The position numbers were made by a program, and so were the translations under genes. DNA of 64,000 nt from Streptoalloteichus tenebrarius (GTDB lineage: Bacteria; Actinomycetota; Actinomycetes; Mycobacteriales; Pseudonocardiaceae). Every line of letters begins with the position of its first letter. The first letter of the stretch is position 1. The notes beneath the pieces were generated by a model, which did no database searches, was not told where the DNA came from, and worked only from the letters and a program-made list of their open reading frames with translations. Below, one piece after another: positions 57,237-64,000 of this stretch. The stretch lies in contig NZ_JAMTCP010000008.1 of the NCBI RefSeq assembly GCF_024171885.1, forward strand, positions 124,001 through 188,000, in the 5' to 3' direction.

Positions 57237-58550
57237 TCAGAAGTAGGTCCGGACCAGGTCGACGACGGTCTCGCCGTCCTCGTCGACGACCGGGACGAGC
57301 GGCCACTTGTCGAAGACCGTGCAGGGGTGCGACAGCCCGAGGCCCACCCAGTCCCCGACGGCCAGCTCGACCCCGGCGCCGACCTCCAGGAAGGCGTGCT
57401 GGTCGGCGAGCGCGGTGACCCGGCAGCCGGTGAGCGGTCGCTCCGGCCCGCCGGCCGGCCGCAGCGCCCGCGGTTCGGGCAGGTCCTGGTCGAACGAGAC
57501 GTCCCTGCGGCCGAGGGTGAGCAACGCCAGCCCCGGCTCCGGTCGGGAGCAGACCTGCGCCCACGCCCGCAGCGCCGGACGGAACGGCGGTTCGCCGCCC
57601 GAGAGCCGGTGTTCCCTGCCGAACGGCGACAGTCGTCGGTACAGGCCGTCGTCGTGCGTGAGGTAGGCGCCGCTGCGCAGGACGGGCAGCACGTCGAGCC
57701 CGCCGGGCCACGGCTCGGTGAACGCGGCGGCGACCTGGTCGAAGTACGAGCTGCCTCCCGCGGAGACGAACACCCGGTCCAGCCCGGCGAAGTGCCCCGC
57801 CTCGGCGAGGAGCACGACCAGCTCGCGCAGCCGCCGCAGATAGGTGTCCACAGTGGACAGTGCATCCCCCGACGTCTCGTGGGCGAGCGCGCCCTCGTAG
57901 CCCGCGACACCCACCAGCCGCAACGCCGGGCTGGCCGCCACCGCCTCCGCGACCGCCACGCCCTCGGACACCTCGCGCACCCCGGAGCGGCCCCCGCTGG
58001 CGCCCAGCTCGACGGCCACGTCCACGGGCCGGCCCGACCGGCGGTCCGCCAGCGCCTCCGTCATCAGCTCCACGCCCCGCGTCGAGTCCACCCAGCAGAC
58101 GAACTCGAAGTCCGGGTCGCGGTCCAGCTCGTCGGCGACCCAGCGCAGCGCGGCGGCGTCGACCAGCTCGTTGGCGAACACCACCCGGCTGACCCCGAAC
58201 GCCCGGTACACGCGGAGCTGGCTCGCCGTCGCGGCCGTGATCGCCCACGCCCCCGCGTCGAGCTGGGCGGCGAAGAGCTGCGGCGCCATCGTGGTCTTGC
58301 CGTGTGGGGCCAGCGCGAGCCCGTGCCGGGCGCACCACTCCGCCATCGTGCGCAGGTTGTGCTCTAGCGCCGGTTTCCCGATCACCACGAGCGGGCCGAC
58401 GAACCCGTCGGCGAACAGGCGGGGCCGGCGGGCGGCCAGCTCACCGACCGTGGCGCCGAACGCCGACGCGGGCATCCCCTTGAAGCGCCAGTCGATCCGC
58501 TCGGACCGGATCGCCGCGACCGCGGCCCGGTCGATGTTGGCCGGACGCAC
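57237..58550 (-). CDS. D-threonine aldolase/D-serine dehydratase-like PLP enzyme
   Basis: 437 residues. Alanine-racemase-like barrel: PLP lysine K85 in APHGKTTMAP, FANELVDAAALRWVADEL, VELGASGGRSGVRE, YEGALAH, and FVSAGGSSYFDQVA. The C-terminal dehydratase-like domain has LGRRDVSFDQDLPEPRAL and DQHAFLEV, then LSHPCTVFDKW with the metal-type His and Cys. Annotated in relatives as amino-acid deaminase. GTG 58550 follows GGAGGTGGG. Contains a GTCCACAGTGGAC palindrome (57846-57858). First gene of the leftward arm. Confidence 0.88.
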   Translation of the reverse strand: MRPANIDRAAVAAIRSERIDWRFKGMPASAFGATVGELAARRPRLFADGFVGPLVVIGKPALEHNLRTMAEWCARHGLALAPHGKTTMAPQLFAAQLDAGAWAITAATASQLRVYRAFGVSRVVFANELVDAAALRWVADELDRDPDFEFVCWVDSTRGVELMTEALADRRSGRPVDVAVELGASGGRSGVREVSEGVAVAEAVAASPALRLVGVAGYEGALAHETSGDALSTVDTYLRRLRELVVLLAEAGHFAGLDRVFVSAGGSSYFDQVAAAFTEPWPGGLDVLPVLRSGAYLTHDDGLYRRLSPFGREHRLSGGEPPFRPALRAWAQVCSRPEPGLALLTLGRRDVSFDQDLPEPRALRPAGGPERPLTGCRVTALADQHAFLEVGAGVELAVGDWVGLGLSHPCTVFDKWPLVPVVDEDGETVVDLVRTYF

Positions 58551-58566
58551 CGCCCACCTCCGCTCT

Positions 58567-58604
58567 GTTGCACGATGTGCAACGGCAGTTGCAAGATGTG
58601 ATGC
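58567..58604. promoter_or_regulatory. Tandem palindromic operator, probably for the IclR regulator
   Basis: Perfect inverted repeat GTTGCAC-gat-GTGCAAC (58567-58583). A second imperfect copy, GTTGCAAGATGTGATGC (58588-58604), is shifted by 21 bp, two helical turns. It lies between the divergent arms of the D-amino-acid locus, next to both starts. IclR-type regulator: 59695-60477. Confidence 0.78.
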
Positions 58605-58681
58605 GGGGGTGTGTAGCATTCCCGCGGCCGCCCGGTCAACGACGTCGCGCTCGGTGGTGGGCCGTGCACGGAAGGGGACAC

Positions 58682-59698
58682 ATGGGGCAGTCCGGTGTGG
58701 ACGGGAACAGGGTCGACCCCCGGGAGCGGGGCCGCGACCGGCGCGCGGACGTGGTCTGCCTCGGCGAGTCGCTGGCCGTGTTCGTCCCCGACGGTCACCA
58801 GGCGCGGCGCTACCTGCTCACCGTCGGCGGGGCCGAGTCCAACGTCGCCTGCCACCTGGCCAGGGCCGGCCTCCCGGTGCGCTGGGTCGGGGCGGTCGGC
58901 GCGGACGACCTCGGCGAGGCCGTGCTCGCCCACCTGCGTTCCTTCGGCGTGGACGTCACGGACGTGCGGATCGACCCCGAACGCCCGACCGGCCTCTACG
59001 TGAAGGAGCCGCACGCGGACGGCAGCCGGATGCGCTACTACCGCAGGGGCTCGGCCGCCTCCGCCCTCGGCCCCGACCTGCTCGCCGCGCTCGACCTGAG
59101 CGCCACCCGGCTGGTGCACCTCACCGGCATCACCGCCGCGCTGTCCCCGAGCTGCCACGCGCTGTCGCGCGCCGCGCTGGCCCCGCGCAGCGGCGGGCAC
59201 CTGGTGTCGTTCGACGTCAACTGGCGTCCGGTGTTGTGGCGCGACCAGGATGCCCGGGTGCTGACCGAACTGGCCAACGCCGCCGACGTGGTGTTCGTGG
59301 GGGAGGACGAGGCCGAGGCCCTGTGGGGCACCGGCGACCCGGAACGCGTCCGCGAGCTGCTGCCCGCGCCGACCACCCTGGTGGTCAAACAGGGCGCCAG
59401 GGGCGCGACCCTCGTCGAGGGCGACGCGCTGGTGTTCCAGCCCGCGCTCGCCGTGGACGTCGTCGAACCCGTCGGGGCGGGGGACGCCTTCGCCGCCGGT
59501 TTCCTCGCCGCCACGCTCGCGGGCGCGGAGCCGACCCGTCGCCTGCGCGCCGGCCACCTGCTCGCCGCCGCCACCCTGTGCAGCCACGAGGACGTGGCCG
59601 AGCCCCTGCCCGCCGACCTGGTCGCCGACCTGCTCGCGGCCGACGAGACCACCTGGGCGGCCGCCCGCGTCACCAGGGAGGGGGTGACGGGCCGATGA
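58682..59698 (+). CDS. PfkB-family sugar kinase (KDG kinase-like)
   Basis: 338 residues. Ribokinase fold: GESLAVFVPDG, LTVGGAESNVACHLARAGLPVRWVGAVGADDLG (signature 1), VSFDVNWRPVLW, and the anion-hole/catalytic VEPVGAGDAFAAGFLAA (signature 2). Closest in style to 2-keto-3-deoxygluconate kinases. It may phosphorylate a keto acid formed in this locus (inference). ATG 58682 follows GGAAGGGG. Stop overlaps the IclR start (ATGA). Confidence 0.9.
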   Translation: MGQSGVDGNRVDPRERGRDRRADVVCLGESLAVFVPDGHQARRYLLTVGGAESNVACHLARAGLPVRWVGAVGADDLGEAVLAHLRSFGVDVTDVRIDPERPTGLYVKEPHADGSRMRYYRRGSAASALGPDLLAALDLSATRLVHLTGITAALSPSCHALSRAALAPRSGGHLVSFDVNWRPVLWRDQDARVLTELANAADVVFVGEDEAEALWGTGDPERVRELLPAPTTLVVKQGARGATLVEGDALVFQPALAVDVVEPVGAGDAFAAGFLAATLAGAEPTRRLRAGHLLAAATLCSHEDVAEPLPADLVADLLAADETTWAAARVTREGVTGR

Positions 59699-60477
59699 GC
59701 CAGAGCCTCGACCGCGCGTTGACCATGCTCACCGAGCTGGCCGGCGGCCCCCGCACGCTCGACCAGCTCGCCGGCACCCTCGGCGTCCACAAGTCCACGG
59801 CGTTGCGCCTGCTCCGCACCCTGGAGTCGCACCGCTTCGTGCAGCGCGACGACGTCCGCCACTACCGCCTCGGCACGGCCATGTTCGACCTGGCCAACCA
59901 GGCGCTGGAGGAACGCGACGTGCGCCGCCTCGTCGAACCGCACCTGCGCGCCCTCAACGCCAGGACCGGGCACACCGTCCACCTCGCCAGCTACGAGGAC
60001 GGCGAGGTCGTCTACATCGACAAGTACGACAGCCGACACCCGGTGCGCATGTACTCCCGGATCGGGCGACGCGCCGCCCTGCACTGCACCGCCGTGGCCA
60101 AGGTCCTGGTCGCCGCGCTGCCGGCCGCCGAGCGCCGCGCGATCGCCGCCTCGATCGACTACCCGAGGCTCACCGCGAACACGATCACCGACAGCCAGGG
60201 CTACCTCGACGAGCTGGAGCGGGTCCGCGAACAGGGCTACGCGGTCGACAACGCCGAGCACGAGGACTTCATCCACTGCCTCGGCGCGCCGATCCGAGGG
60301 GCGGGCGGCCGGGTGGTCGCCGCGGTGTCGCTGTCGGTGCCGCAGATGCTGCTCGACTTCGACGGCCTGATGGAGCTGCTGCCGGACCTGGTGCGCACCG
60401 CGGAGGCCGCCTCCGTCGAGTGCGGCTGGACCCCGACCCCCGGGCGCGTCCCGGGAACCACGAGGAAGGACGACTGA
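59695..60477 (+). CDS. IclR-family transcriptional regulator
   Basis: 260 residues. N-terminal winged helix SLDRALTMLTELAGGPRTLDQLAGTLGVHKSTALRLLRTLE and C-terminal IclR effector domain (HTVHLASYEDGEVVYIDKYDS, IGRRAALHCTAVAKVLVAAL, GYAVDNAEHEDFIHCLGAPI, VVAAVSLS). Probably controls both arms through the palindromes at 58567-58604. ATG overlaps the kinase stop, and its own stop overlaps the RidA start by one base (TGATG). Confidence 0.93.
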   Translation: MSQSLDRALTMLTELAGGPRTLDQLAGTLGVHKSTALRLLRTLESHRFVQRDDVRHYRLGTAMFDLANQALEERDVRRLVEPHLRALNARTGHTVHLASYEDGEVVYIDKYDSRHPVRMYSRIGRRAALHCTAVAKVLVAALPAAERRAIAASIDYPRLTANTITDSQGYLDELERVREQGYAVDNAEHEDFIHCLGAPIRGAGGRVVAAVSLSVPQMLLDFDGLMELLPDLVRTAEAASVECGWTPTPGRVPGTTRKDD

Positions 60478-60860
60478 TGGCCAAGACCGAGATCCGCACC
60501 GCCGACGCCCCGACGCCGGTCGCCAGGTTCACGCAGGGCGTGCGCAAGGGCAACATCCTCCAGGTGGCGGGGCAGGTGGCGTTCGACCCGGCGACCGGCG
60601 CGATCGTCGGGGACACCGTGGCGGAGCAGACCCGGCAGGCCCTGCGCAACGTCAACGCGGTGCTGGCCGCGGCCGACGCGAGCATGGACGACGTCGTGAT
60701 GCTGCGCGTCTACCTGACCGACACCGCGCACTTCGCCGAGATGAACGAGGCGTACGGCGAGTTCGTCGCCGAGCCGTACCCCGCCCGCACCACCGTCTAC
60801 GTCGGGCTGCCCGAGGGCCTGCTCGTCGAGATCGACGCGCTCGCCGTCGTCGGCGACTGA
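60477..60860 (+). CDS. RidA/YjgF family enamine/imine deaminase
   Basis: 127 residues. RidA signatures: RKGNILQVAGQVAFDPATG, EQTRQALRNVNAVLAAADASMDDVV, RVYLTD, and YPARTTVYVGLPEGLLVEIDALAV with the conserved arginine. Hydrolyses reactive 2-aminoacrylate-type enamines, which PLP dehydratases such as the aldolase-like enzyme of this locus release. TGATG overlap with iclR; last gene of the rightward arm. Confidence 0.94.
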   Translation: MAKTEIRTADAPTPVARFTQGVRKGNILQVAGQVAFDPATGAIVGDTVAEQTRQALRNVNAVLAAADASMDDVVMLRVYLTDTAHFAEMNEAYGEFVAEPYPARTTVYVGLPEGLLVEIDALAVVGD

Positions 60861-60885
60861 CCCCGCGGCCGGCCGGCGCGCCGGG

Positions 60886-60920
60886 AACCGCCCGACCGCG
60901 TGCCAGCGGGTCGGGCGGTT
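60886..60920 (+). terminator. Terminator after ridA
   Basis: 12-bp stem AACCGCCCGACC / GGTCGGGCGGTT followed by CGTCTTTCC. Confidence 0.88.
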
Positions 60921-60994
60921 CGTCTTTCCTCGCCAGTCGGCGCCGGGCCGCCAGGCCGTACGGTCGACCCAGGCGATGATCGTGGGGAGGCCGG

Positions 60995-61645
60995 ATGAAG
61001 TGGTACGCCGACGATCCGGGCCGCAGGGCCAGGCAGCTCGCGGCGGACGTGTTCACGCTGCTGTGGATCGCGCTCTGGGTGGTGCTGGCCCTCCGGCTGC
61101 GCGACGACGTCCTGCGCCTGCGGGCGCCGGGCGACCGGATGGTCGACGCCGGGGCCAACCTGGAGGGGGCCTTCGGCGCCGCCGCCGAGCACGCCGCGCG
61201 CGTCCCGCTGCTCGGTGAGTCCCTGGCCAGGGCGTTCGGCAGGGGAGAGGCGGCGGGGACCCGGCTGGAGACCGCGGGGCACAGCCAGGTCGCGGCGGTG
61301 GAGACGACCGCCACCTGGCTCGCCGTCGTGGTGATCGTGGTCCCCGTGCTGATGCTGCTCCTGGTGTGGCTGCCGGCCCGGCTGCGGTACGCGCGGGAGG
61401 CGGCGGCGGTCCGCCAGCTCGCCGACCGGGGCGGCTTCGACGACGTGCTCGCGCTCCGCGCGCTGACCCGCCTGCCCGCCCGGCGTCTGGGCCGCTACGC
61501 CTCGGACCCGGCGACGGCGTGGCGTTCCGGCGATCCACACGCGGTCGCCGCGTTGGCGCAGGCCCAGCTCGACGCCCTGGGTCTGCGGCGTCGGCCGGGT
61601 GGCCCGCCCCCGCTGTCCGCCCCGACCGGCGCCGACCGACCCTGA
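60995..61645 (+). CDS. Hypothetical two-helix membrane protein
   Basis: 216 residues. Helix 1 (VFTLLWIALWVVLALRL, about residues 20-36), an extracytoplasmic loop of about 70 residues, helix 2 (ATWLAVVVIVVPVLMLLLVWL, about 107-127), then a cytoplasmic domain. The domain includes RQLADRGGFDDVLALRALTRLPARRLGRY and a Pro/Gly-rich tail. This layout recurs in actinomycete proteins of unknown function. ATG 60995 is likely. Confidence 0.75.
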   Translation: MKWYADDPGRRARQLAADVFTLLWIALWVVLALRLRDDVLRLRAPGDRMVDAGANLEGAFGAAAEHAARVPLLGESLARAFGRGEAAGTRLETAGHSQVAAVETTATWLAVVVIVVPVLMLLLVWLPARLRYAREAAAVRQLADRGGFDDVLALRALTRLPARRLGRYASDPATAWRSGDPHAVAALAQAQLDALGLRRRPGGPPPLSAPTGADRP

Positions 61646-61845
61646 CCAACACCGTCGACACGGTCGACACGTTCGACACGTTCGACACGTTCGACACGGA
61701 CCGGGGCTGGGCAGCGCTGACCGAGACGGACCGGGGCTGGCCAGCACCGACGCGCAGCGGCCAGCGCCGATCGACACCAGCCGGCACCGACCGGCACCGG
61801 CCGGCACCGACCGACAGCGGCCAGCGGTGATGCCCGAGACGAGAA
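61646..61845. repeat. Low-complexity tandem repeats
   Basis: Five 9-bp units KTCGACACG at 61654-61698 are followed by duplicated GACCGGGGCTGG blocks (about 61699 and 61728). Three 10-bp units CCGGCACCGR lie at 61781-61810. No gene is evident. The region lies between the hypothetical membrane gene and a terminator. Confidence 0.85.
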
Positions 61846-61890
61846 GTCCCCCTCCTGCCGGGAGGAAAGAGCCTCCGGCGGGAGGGGGAC
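61846..61890 (-). terminator. Terminator hairpin of the DUF1844 gene
   Basis: 16-bp stem GTCCCCCTCCTGCCGG / CCGGCGGGAGGGGGAC with one mismatch and a 13-nt loop, 28 bp downstream of the leftward DUF1844 stop. Confidence 0.82.
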
Positions 61891-61917
61891 CGTTGTTCGC
61901 TGGTCGGTGGTCCTGGG

Positions 61918-62274
61918 TCAGTAGACGGGGCCGGTGTACTTCTCGCCGGGTCCCTTGCCGGGCTCGTCCGGCACCGGGGAGGCCTCGCGGAACGCGCGCT
62001 GCACCGCCTGGAGACCCTCCCGCAGCGGCCCCGCGTGCGGCCCCAGGTACTCGGCCGAGGCGGTGACCAGGCCGGCGAGCGCGGTGATCAGCCGGCGCGC
62101 CTCGTCGAGGTCGCGGCGCTCGCTGGCGTCCGGGTCCTCGTCGGCCAGGCCCAGCTTCTCCGCCGCCGCGGACAGCAGCATCACGGCCGCCTTGCTGATG
62201 ACCTCGACGCTCGGCACCTCGGCGAGCTCCCGGACGGGTTGCTGGTCGGACTCGGTTCGCATGGACTCGGACAC
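61918..62274 (-). CDS. DUF1844-domain protein
   Basis: 118 residues. DUF1844 core: [35 protein letters not shown], then [18 protein letters not shown]. This small protein is commonly found divergent from infC in actinobacteria; function unknown. GTG 62274 (VSESMRTES) has CAGGGT 7 nt upstream, compatible with a leaderless transcript; ATG 62262 is the alternative. Confidence 0.82.
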   Translation of the reverse strand: MSESMRTESDQQPVRELAEVPSVEVISKAAVMLLSAAAEKLGLADEDPDASERRDLDEARRLITALAGLVTASAEYLGPHAGPLREGLQAVQRAFREASPVPDEPGKGPGEKYTGPVY

Positions 62275-62532
62275 GGCTGCTACCCTGTCACGAGCGACCA
62301 GCCCCCGCGCAGCCGGGGGCGGCCAAGTGGAGCCCCCGCTCCCACCCGAGCCACCGATCCAGGAGGCCGGGTCCGGTCCACCACCGGTCATCGTGCCGGT
62401 GATGGCGATGCGCGCGCCACCTGGCGCGGCGTCGAACGGTCGGAAGCGGGCCCCGTGCGTTCTCAGACGCCGGGGCTCTCGTCTTTCGCGGGAGTGGGTC
62501 CACCGCAGCACCGACCGAACCGAGGAGGCCCC

Positions 62533-63117
62533 ATCAGCTCCGAGCCGCGCATCAACGACCGCATCCGGGTCCCGGAGGTCCGTCTCGTCGGACCGCAGGG
62601 TGAGCAGGTCGGGATCGTCCGCATCGAGGACGCGCTCCGACTCGCCCAGGAAGCGGACCTCGACCTCGTGGAGGTCGCCCCGCAGGCGCGCCCGCCGGTC
62701 TGCAAGCTCATGGACTACGGCAAGTTCAAGTACGAGAGCGCGCAGAAGGCCCGCGAGGCACGCCGGAACCAGCAGCTCACGGTGATCAAGGAGCAGAAGC
62801 TCCGACCGAAGATCGACACCCATGACTACGAGACGAAGAAGAAGGCCGTGGCCCGCTTCCTCGAGCATGGGAACAAGGTCAAGGTGACGATCATGTTCCG
62901 CGGCCGCGAGCAGTCCCGGCCGGAGCTCGGTTTCCGGCTCCTCCAGCGGCTTGCCGACGACGTCGCCGAGCTGGGGTTCGTGGAGGCCGCTCCCAAGCAG
63001 GACGGTCGAAACATGATCATGGTGCTCGCTCCGCACAAGAACGTGAAGCCGCAGCGCCCGAAGGCGGCGGCCAGCGCCGAGGAGGCCAGCACCGCCAGCA
63101 CCACCGACGCGGAGTGA
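62533..63117 (+). CDS. infC: Translation initiation factor IF-3
   Basis: 194 residues. [17 protein letters not shown] at the start, [35 protein letters not shown] linking the two domains, [30 protein letters not shown], and the C-terminal domain. No ATG, GTG or TTG stands where the conserved N-terminus begins: GAGGAGG (62522-62528) is followed 4 nt later by ATC, so the start is most likely AUC. Rare start codons in infC underlie IF-3 autoregulation in enterobacteria. An in-frame GTG at 62494 would place the ribosome site inside the gene. The 258-bp leader contains GC-rich hairpins. Confidence 0.93.
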   Translation: MSSEPRINDRIRVPEVRLVGPQGEQVGIVRIEDALRLAQEADLDLVEVAPQARPPVCKLMDYGKFKYESAQKAREARRNQQLTVIKEQKLRPKIDTHDYETKKKAVARFLEHGNKVKVTIMFRGREQSRPELGFRLLQRLADDVAELGFVEAAPKQDGRNMIMVLAPHKNVKPQRPKAAASAEEASTASTTDAE

Positions 63118-63246
63118 GCCGGGGACACCCCGGCTCACCCCCCTGACGGGCCGGTACGGCCGGCCCACACCGCCCGCGCCCGCGGGCGGTGGCATGAGGG
63201 GCCCGGCGTCGCCGCCGGGCCCCCGGAAGACCGACGAGGACGACGA

Positions 63247-63441
63247 ATGCCGAAGAACAAGACGCACAGCGGGATGTCCAAGCGCATCAAGGTCAGCGGC
63301 AAGGGCAAGCTGCAGCACGAGCGCGCGAACCGCCGGCACCTGCTCGAGCACAAGCCGACGACCCGCACTCGGCGCCTTGCCGGCACCGACACCCTGGCCA
63401 AGCAGGACGTCGCGCGCGTCAAGAAGCTGCTCGGCCGCTGA
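63247..63441 (+). CDS. rpmI: 50S ribosomal protein L35
   Basis: 64 residues. [21 protein letters not shown] and [14 protein letters not shown] are the L35 signatures. ATG 63247 follows GAGGACGACGA. Lies between infC and rplT in the universal order. Confidence 0.97.
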   Translation: MPKNKTHSGMSKRIKVSGKGKLQHERANRRHLLEHKPTTRTRRLAGTDTLAKQDVARVKKLLGR

Positions 63442-63517
63442 CGGCCGAAGGCCCTCCCAGACCTTCCTCCGCCAGGGCGGCTGATCGTCGCCCCCGAGAC
63501 AACGACAGGACGGACCC

Positions 63518-63889
63518 GTGGCACGCGTCAAGCGGGCGGTCAACGCCCAGAAGAAGCGCCGCACTGTGCTCGAGCTGGCCAGCGGCTACCGGGGGCAGCG
63601 CTCCCGGCTGTACCGCAAGGCCAAGGAGCAGATGCTCCACTCGCTCAACTACGCCTACCGGGACCGCCGTGCCCGCAAGGGTGACTTCCGCCAGCTCTGG
63701 ATCACGCGGATCAACGCCGCCGCGCGGCAGAACGGCATCACCTACAACCGGTTCATCCAGGGCCTGAAGGCCGCCGGCGTCGAGGTCGACCGCAAGATCC
63801 TCGCCGAGCTGGCCGTCAACGACCCGGCCGCGTTCACCGCGCTGGCCGACCTGGCCCGCAAGAGCCTGCCCACCGGGGACGCGGCCTGA
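63518..63889 (+). CDS. rplT: 50S ribosomal protein L20
   Basis: 123 residues. [32 protein letters not shown], then [22 protein letters not shown]: standard L20. GTG 63518 follows GACAGGACGG. Third gene of the infC operon. Confidence 0.97.
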   Translation: MARVKRAVNAQKKRRTVLELASGYRGQRSRLYRKAKEQMLHSLNYAYRDRRARKGDFRQLWITRINAAARQNGITYNRFIQGLKAAGVEVDRKILAELAVNDPAAFTALADLARKSLPTGDAA

Positions 63890-64000
63890 TCCGCGAGCAG
63901 CGCACCGGACGACCCGGGGACGGTCCGTTCACCGAGCGGACCCCCCGGGTCGCCGCCGCTCGGCACCTGACCCGCCGCGCCGGCCGGGACCGGGCGGGGC
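63889..64000 (+). CDS. Probable TrmH/SpoU-family rRNA methyltransferase, 5' fragment
   Basis: The frame from 63889 to the window end gives FTERTPRVAAARHLTRRAGR near its end, like the N-terminus of the RNA 2'-O-methyltransferase that follows rplT in many actinobacteria (before pheS). No standard start codon is visible in the frame after the rplT stop, so the start is uncertain (it could be non-canonical or lie upstream inside rplT). Most of the gene is beyond the window. Confidence 0.45.
   Translation, partial: MREQRTGRPGDGPFTERTPRVAAARHLTRRAGRDRAG

Overview
This is very high-GC actinobacterial DNA. The gene order (alaS-ruvX-mltG-aroE, aroC-aroK-aroB-aroQ, infC-rpmI-rplT), the many GTG starts with ATGA/GTGA overlaps, a mycothiol-dependent isomerase homologue, a DasR-type PTS regulator and a desferrioxamine-type siderophore operon point to a filamentous actinomycete, most likely Pseudonocardiaceae (Saccharothrix, Actinosynnema or Lentzea-like). 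Genus is inferred from gene content only.

Layout. 1-5.0 kb: leftward NRPS-independent siderophore operon (PLP decarboxylase, IucA/IucC synthetase, GNAT acyltransferase, N-hydroxylase cut by the window edge) behind a DtxR/IdeR-type iron box. 5.2-11.4 kb: rightward housekeeping operon (DUF948 protein, small membrane protein, alaS, ruvX, mltG) and aroE. 11.7-15.1 kb: GlcNAc-type PTS, with ptsH, EIIC and dasR leftward, EIIB and EIIA rightward, and a dre-like operator between. 15.3-21.2 kb: prepilin peptidase and the shikimate genes aroC, aroK, aroB, aroQ, interrupted between aroK and aroB by a lower-GC ATPase/DUF4276 gene pair that resembles a two-gene phage-defence module.

21.4-49.1 kb is an accessory stretch. 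It holds a secreted glycosidase-like lipoprotein, a peptidase-ABC ATPase fusion with its permease, a TerC transporter behind a yybP-ykoY-type manganese riboswitch, an S9 peptidase, an orphan Imm1-type immunity gene, a RES/Xre toxin-antitoxin pair with its operator, several small stress or unknown genes, enzymes, IS5-type transposase debris, rnhA, an MBL hydrolase, an acyltransferase and two MFS transporters.

49.4-64 kb: uvrA, followed by a non-coding block with a duplicated DnaA-box element; an oxidoreductase/HxlR divergent pair; a D-amino-acid catabolic locus (GntP permease, N-acyl-D-amino-acid deacylase, D-threonine-aldolase-like enzyme, PfkB kinase, IclR regulator, RidA) built around a tandem palindromic operator; a DUF1844 gene; and the infC-rpmI-rplT operon, with infC apparently starting at AUC.

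The most unusual signals are: (i) the ATPase/DUF4276 pair inside the aro operon; (ii) two copies, offset by exactly 193 bp, of a DnaA-box pair plus hairpin element; (iii) a dispersed 13-bp palindrome GTCCACWGTGGAC that is always read in one frame (S-T-V-D) within unrelated proteins and forms a 12-bp tandem array in the siderophore acyltransferase; (iv) the manganese riboswitch with two candidate anti-Shine-Dalgarno segments.
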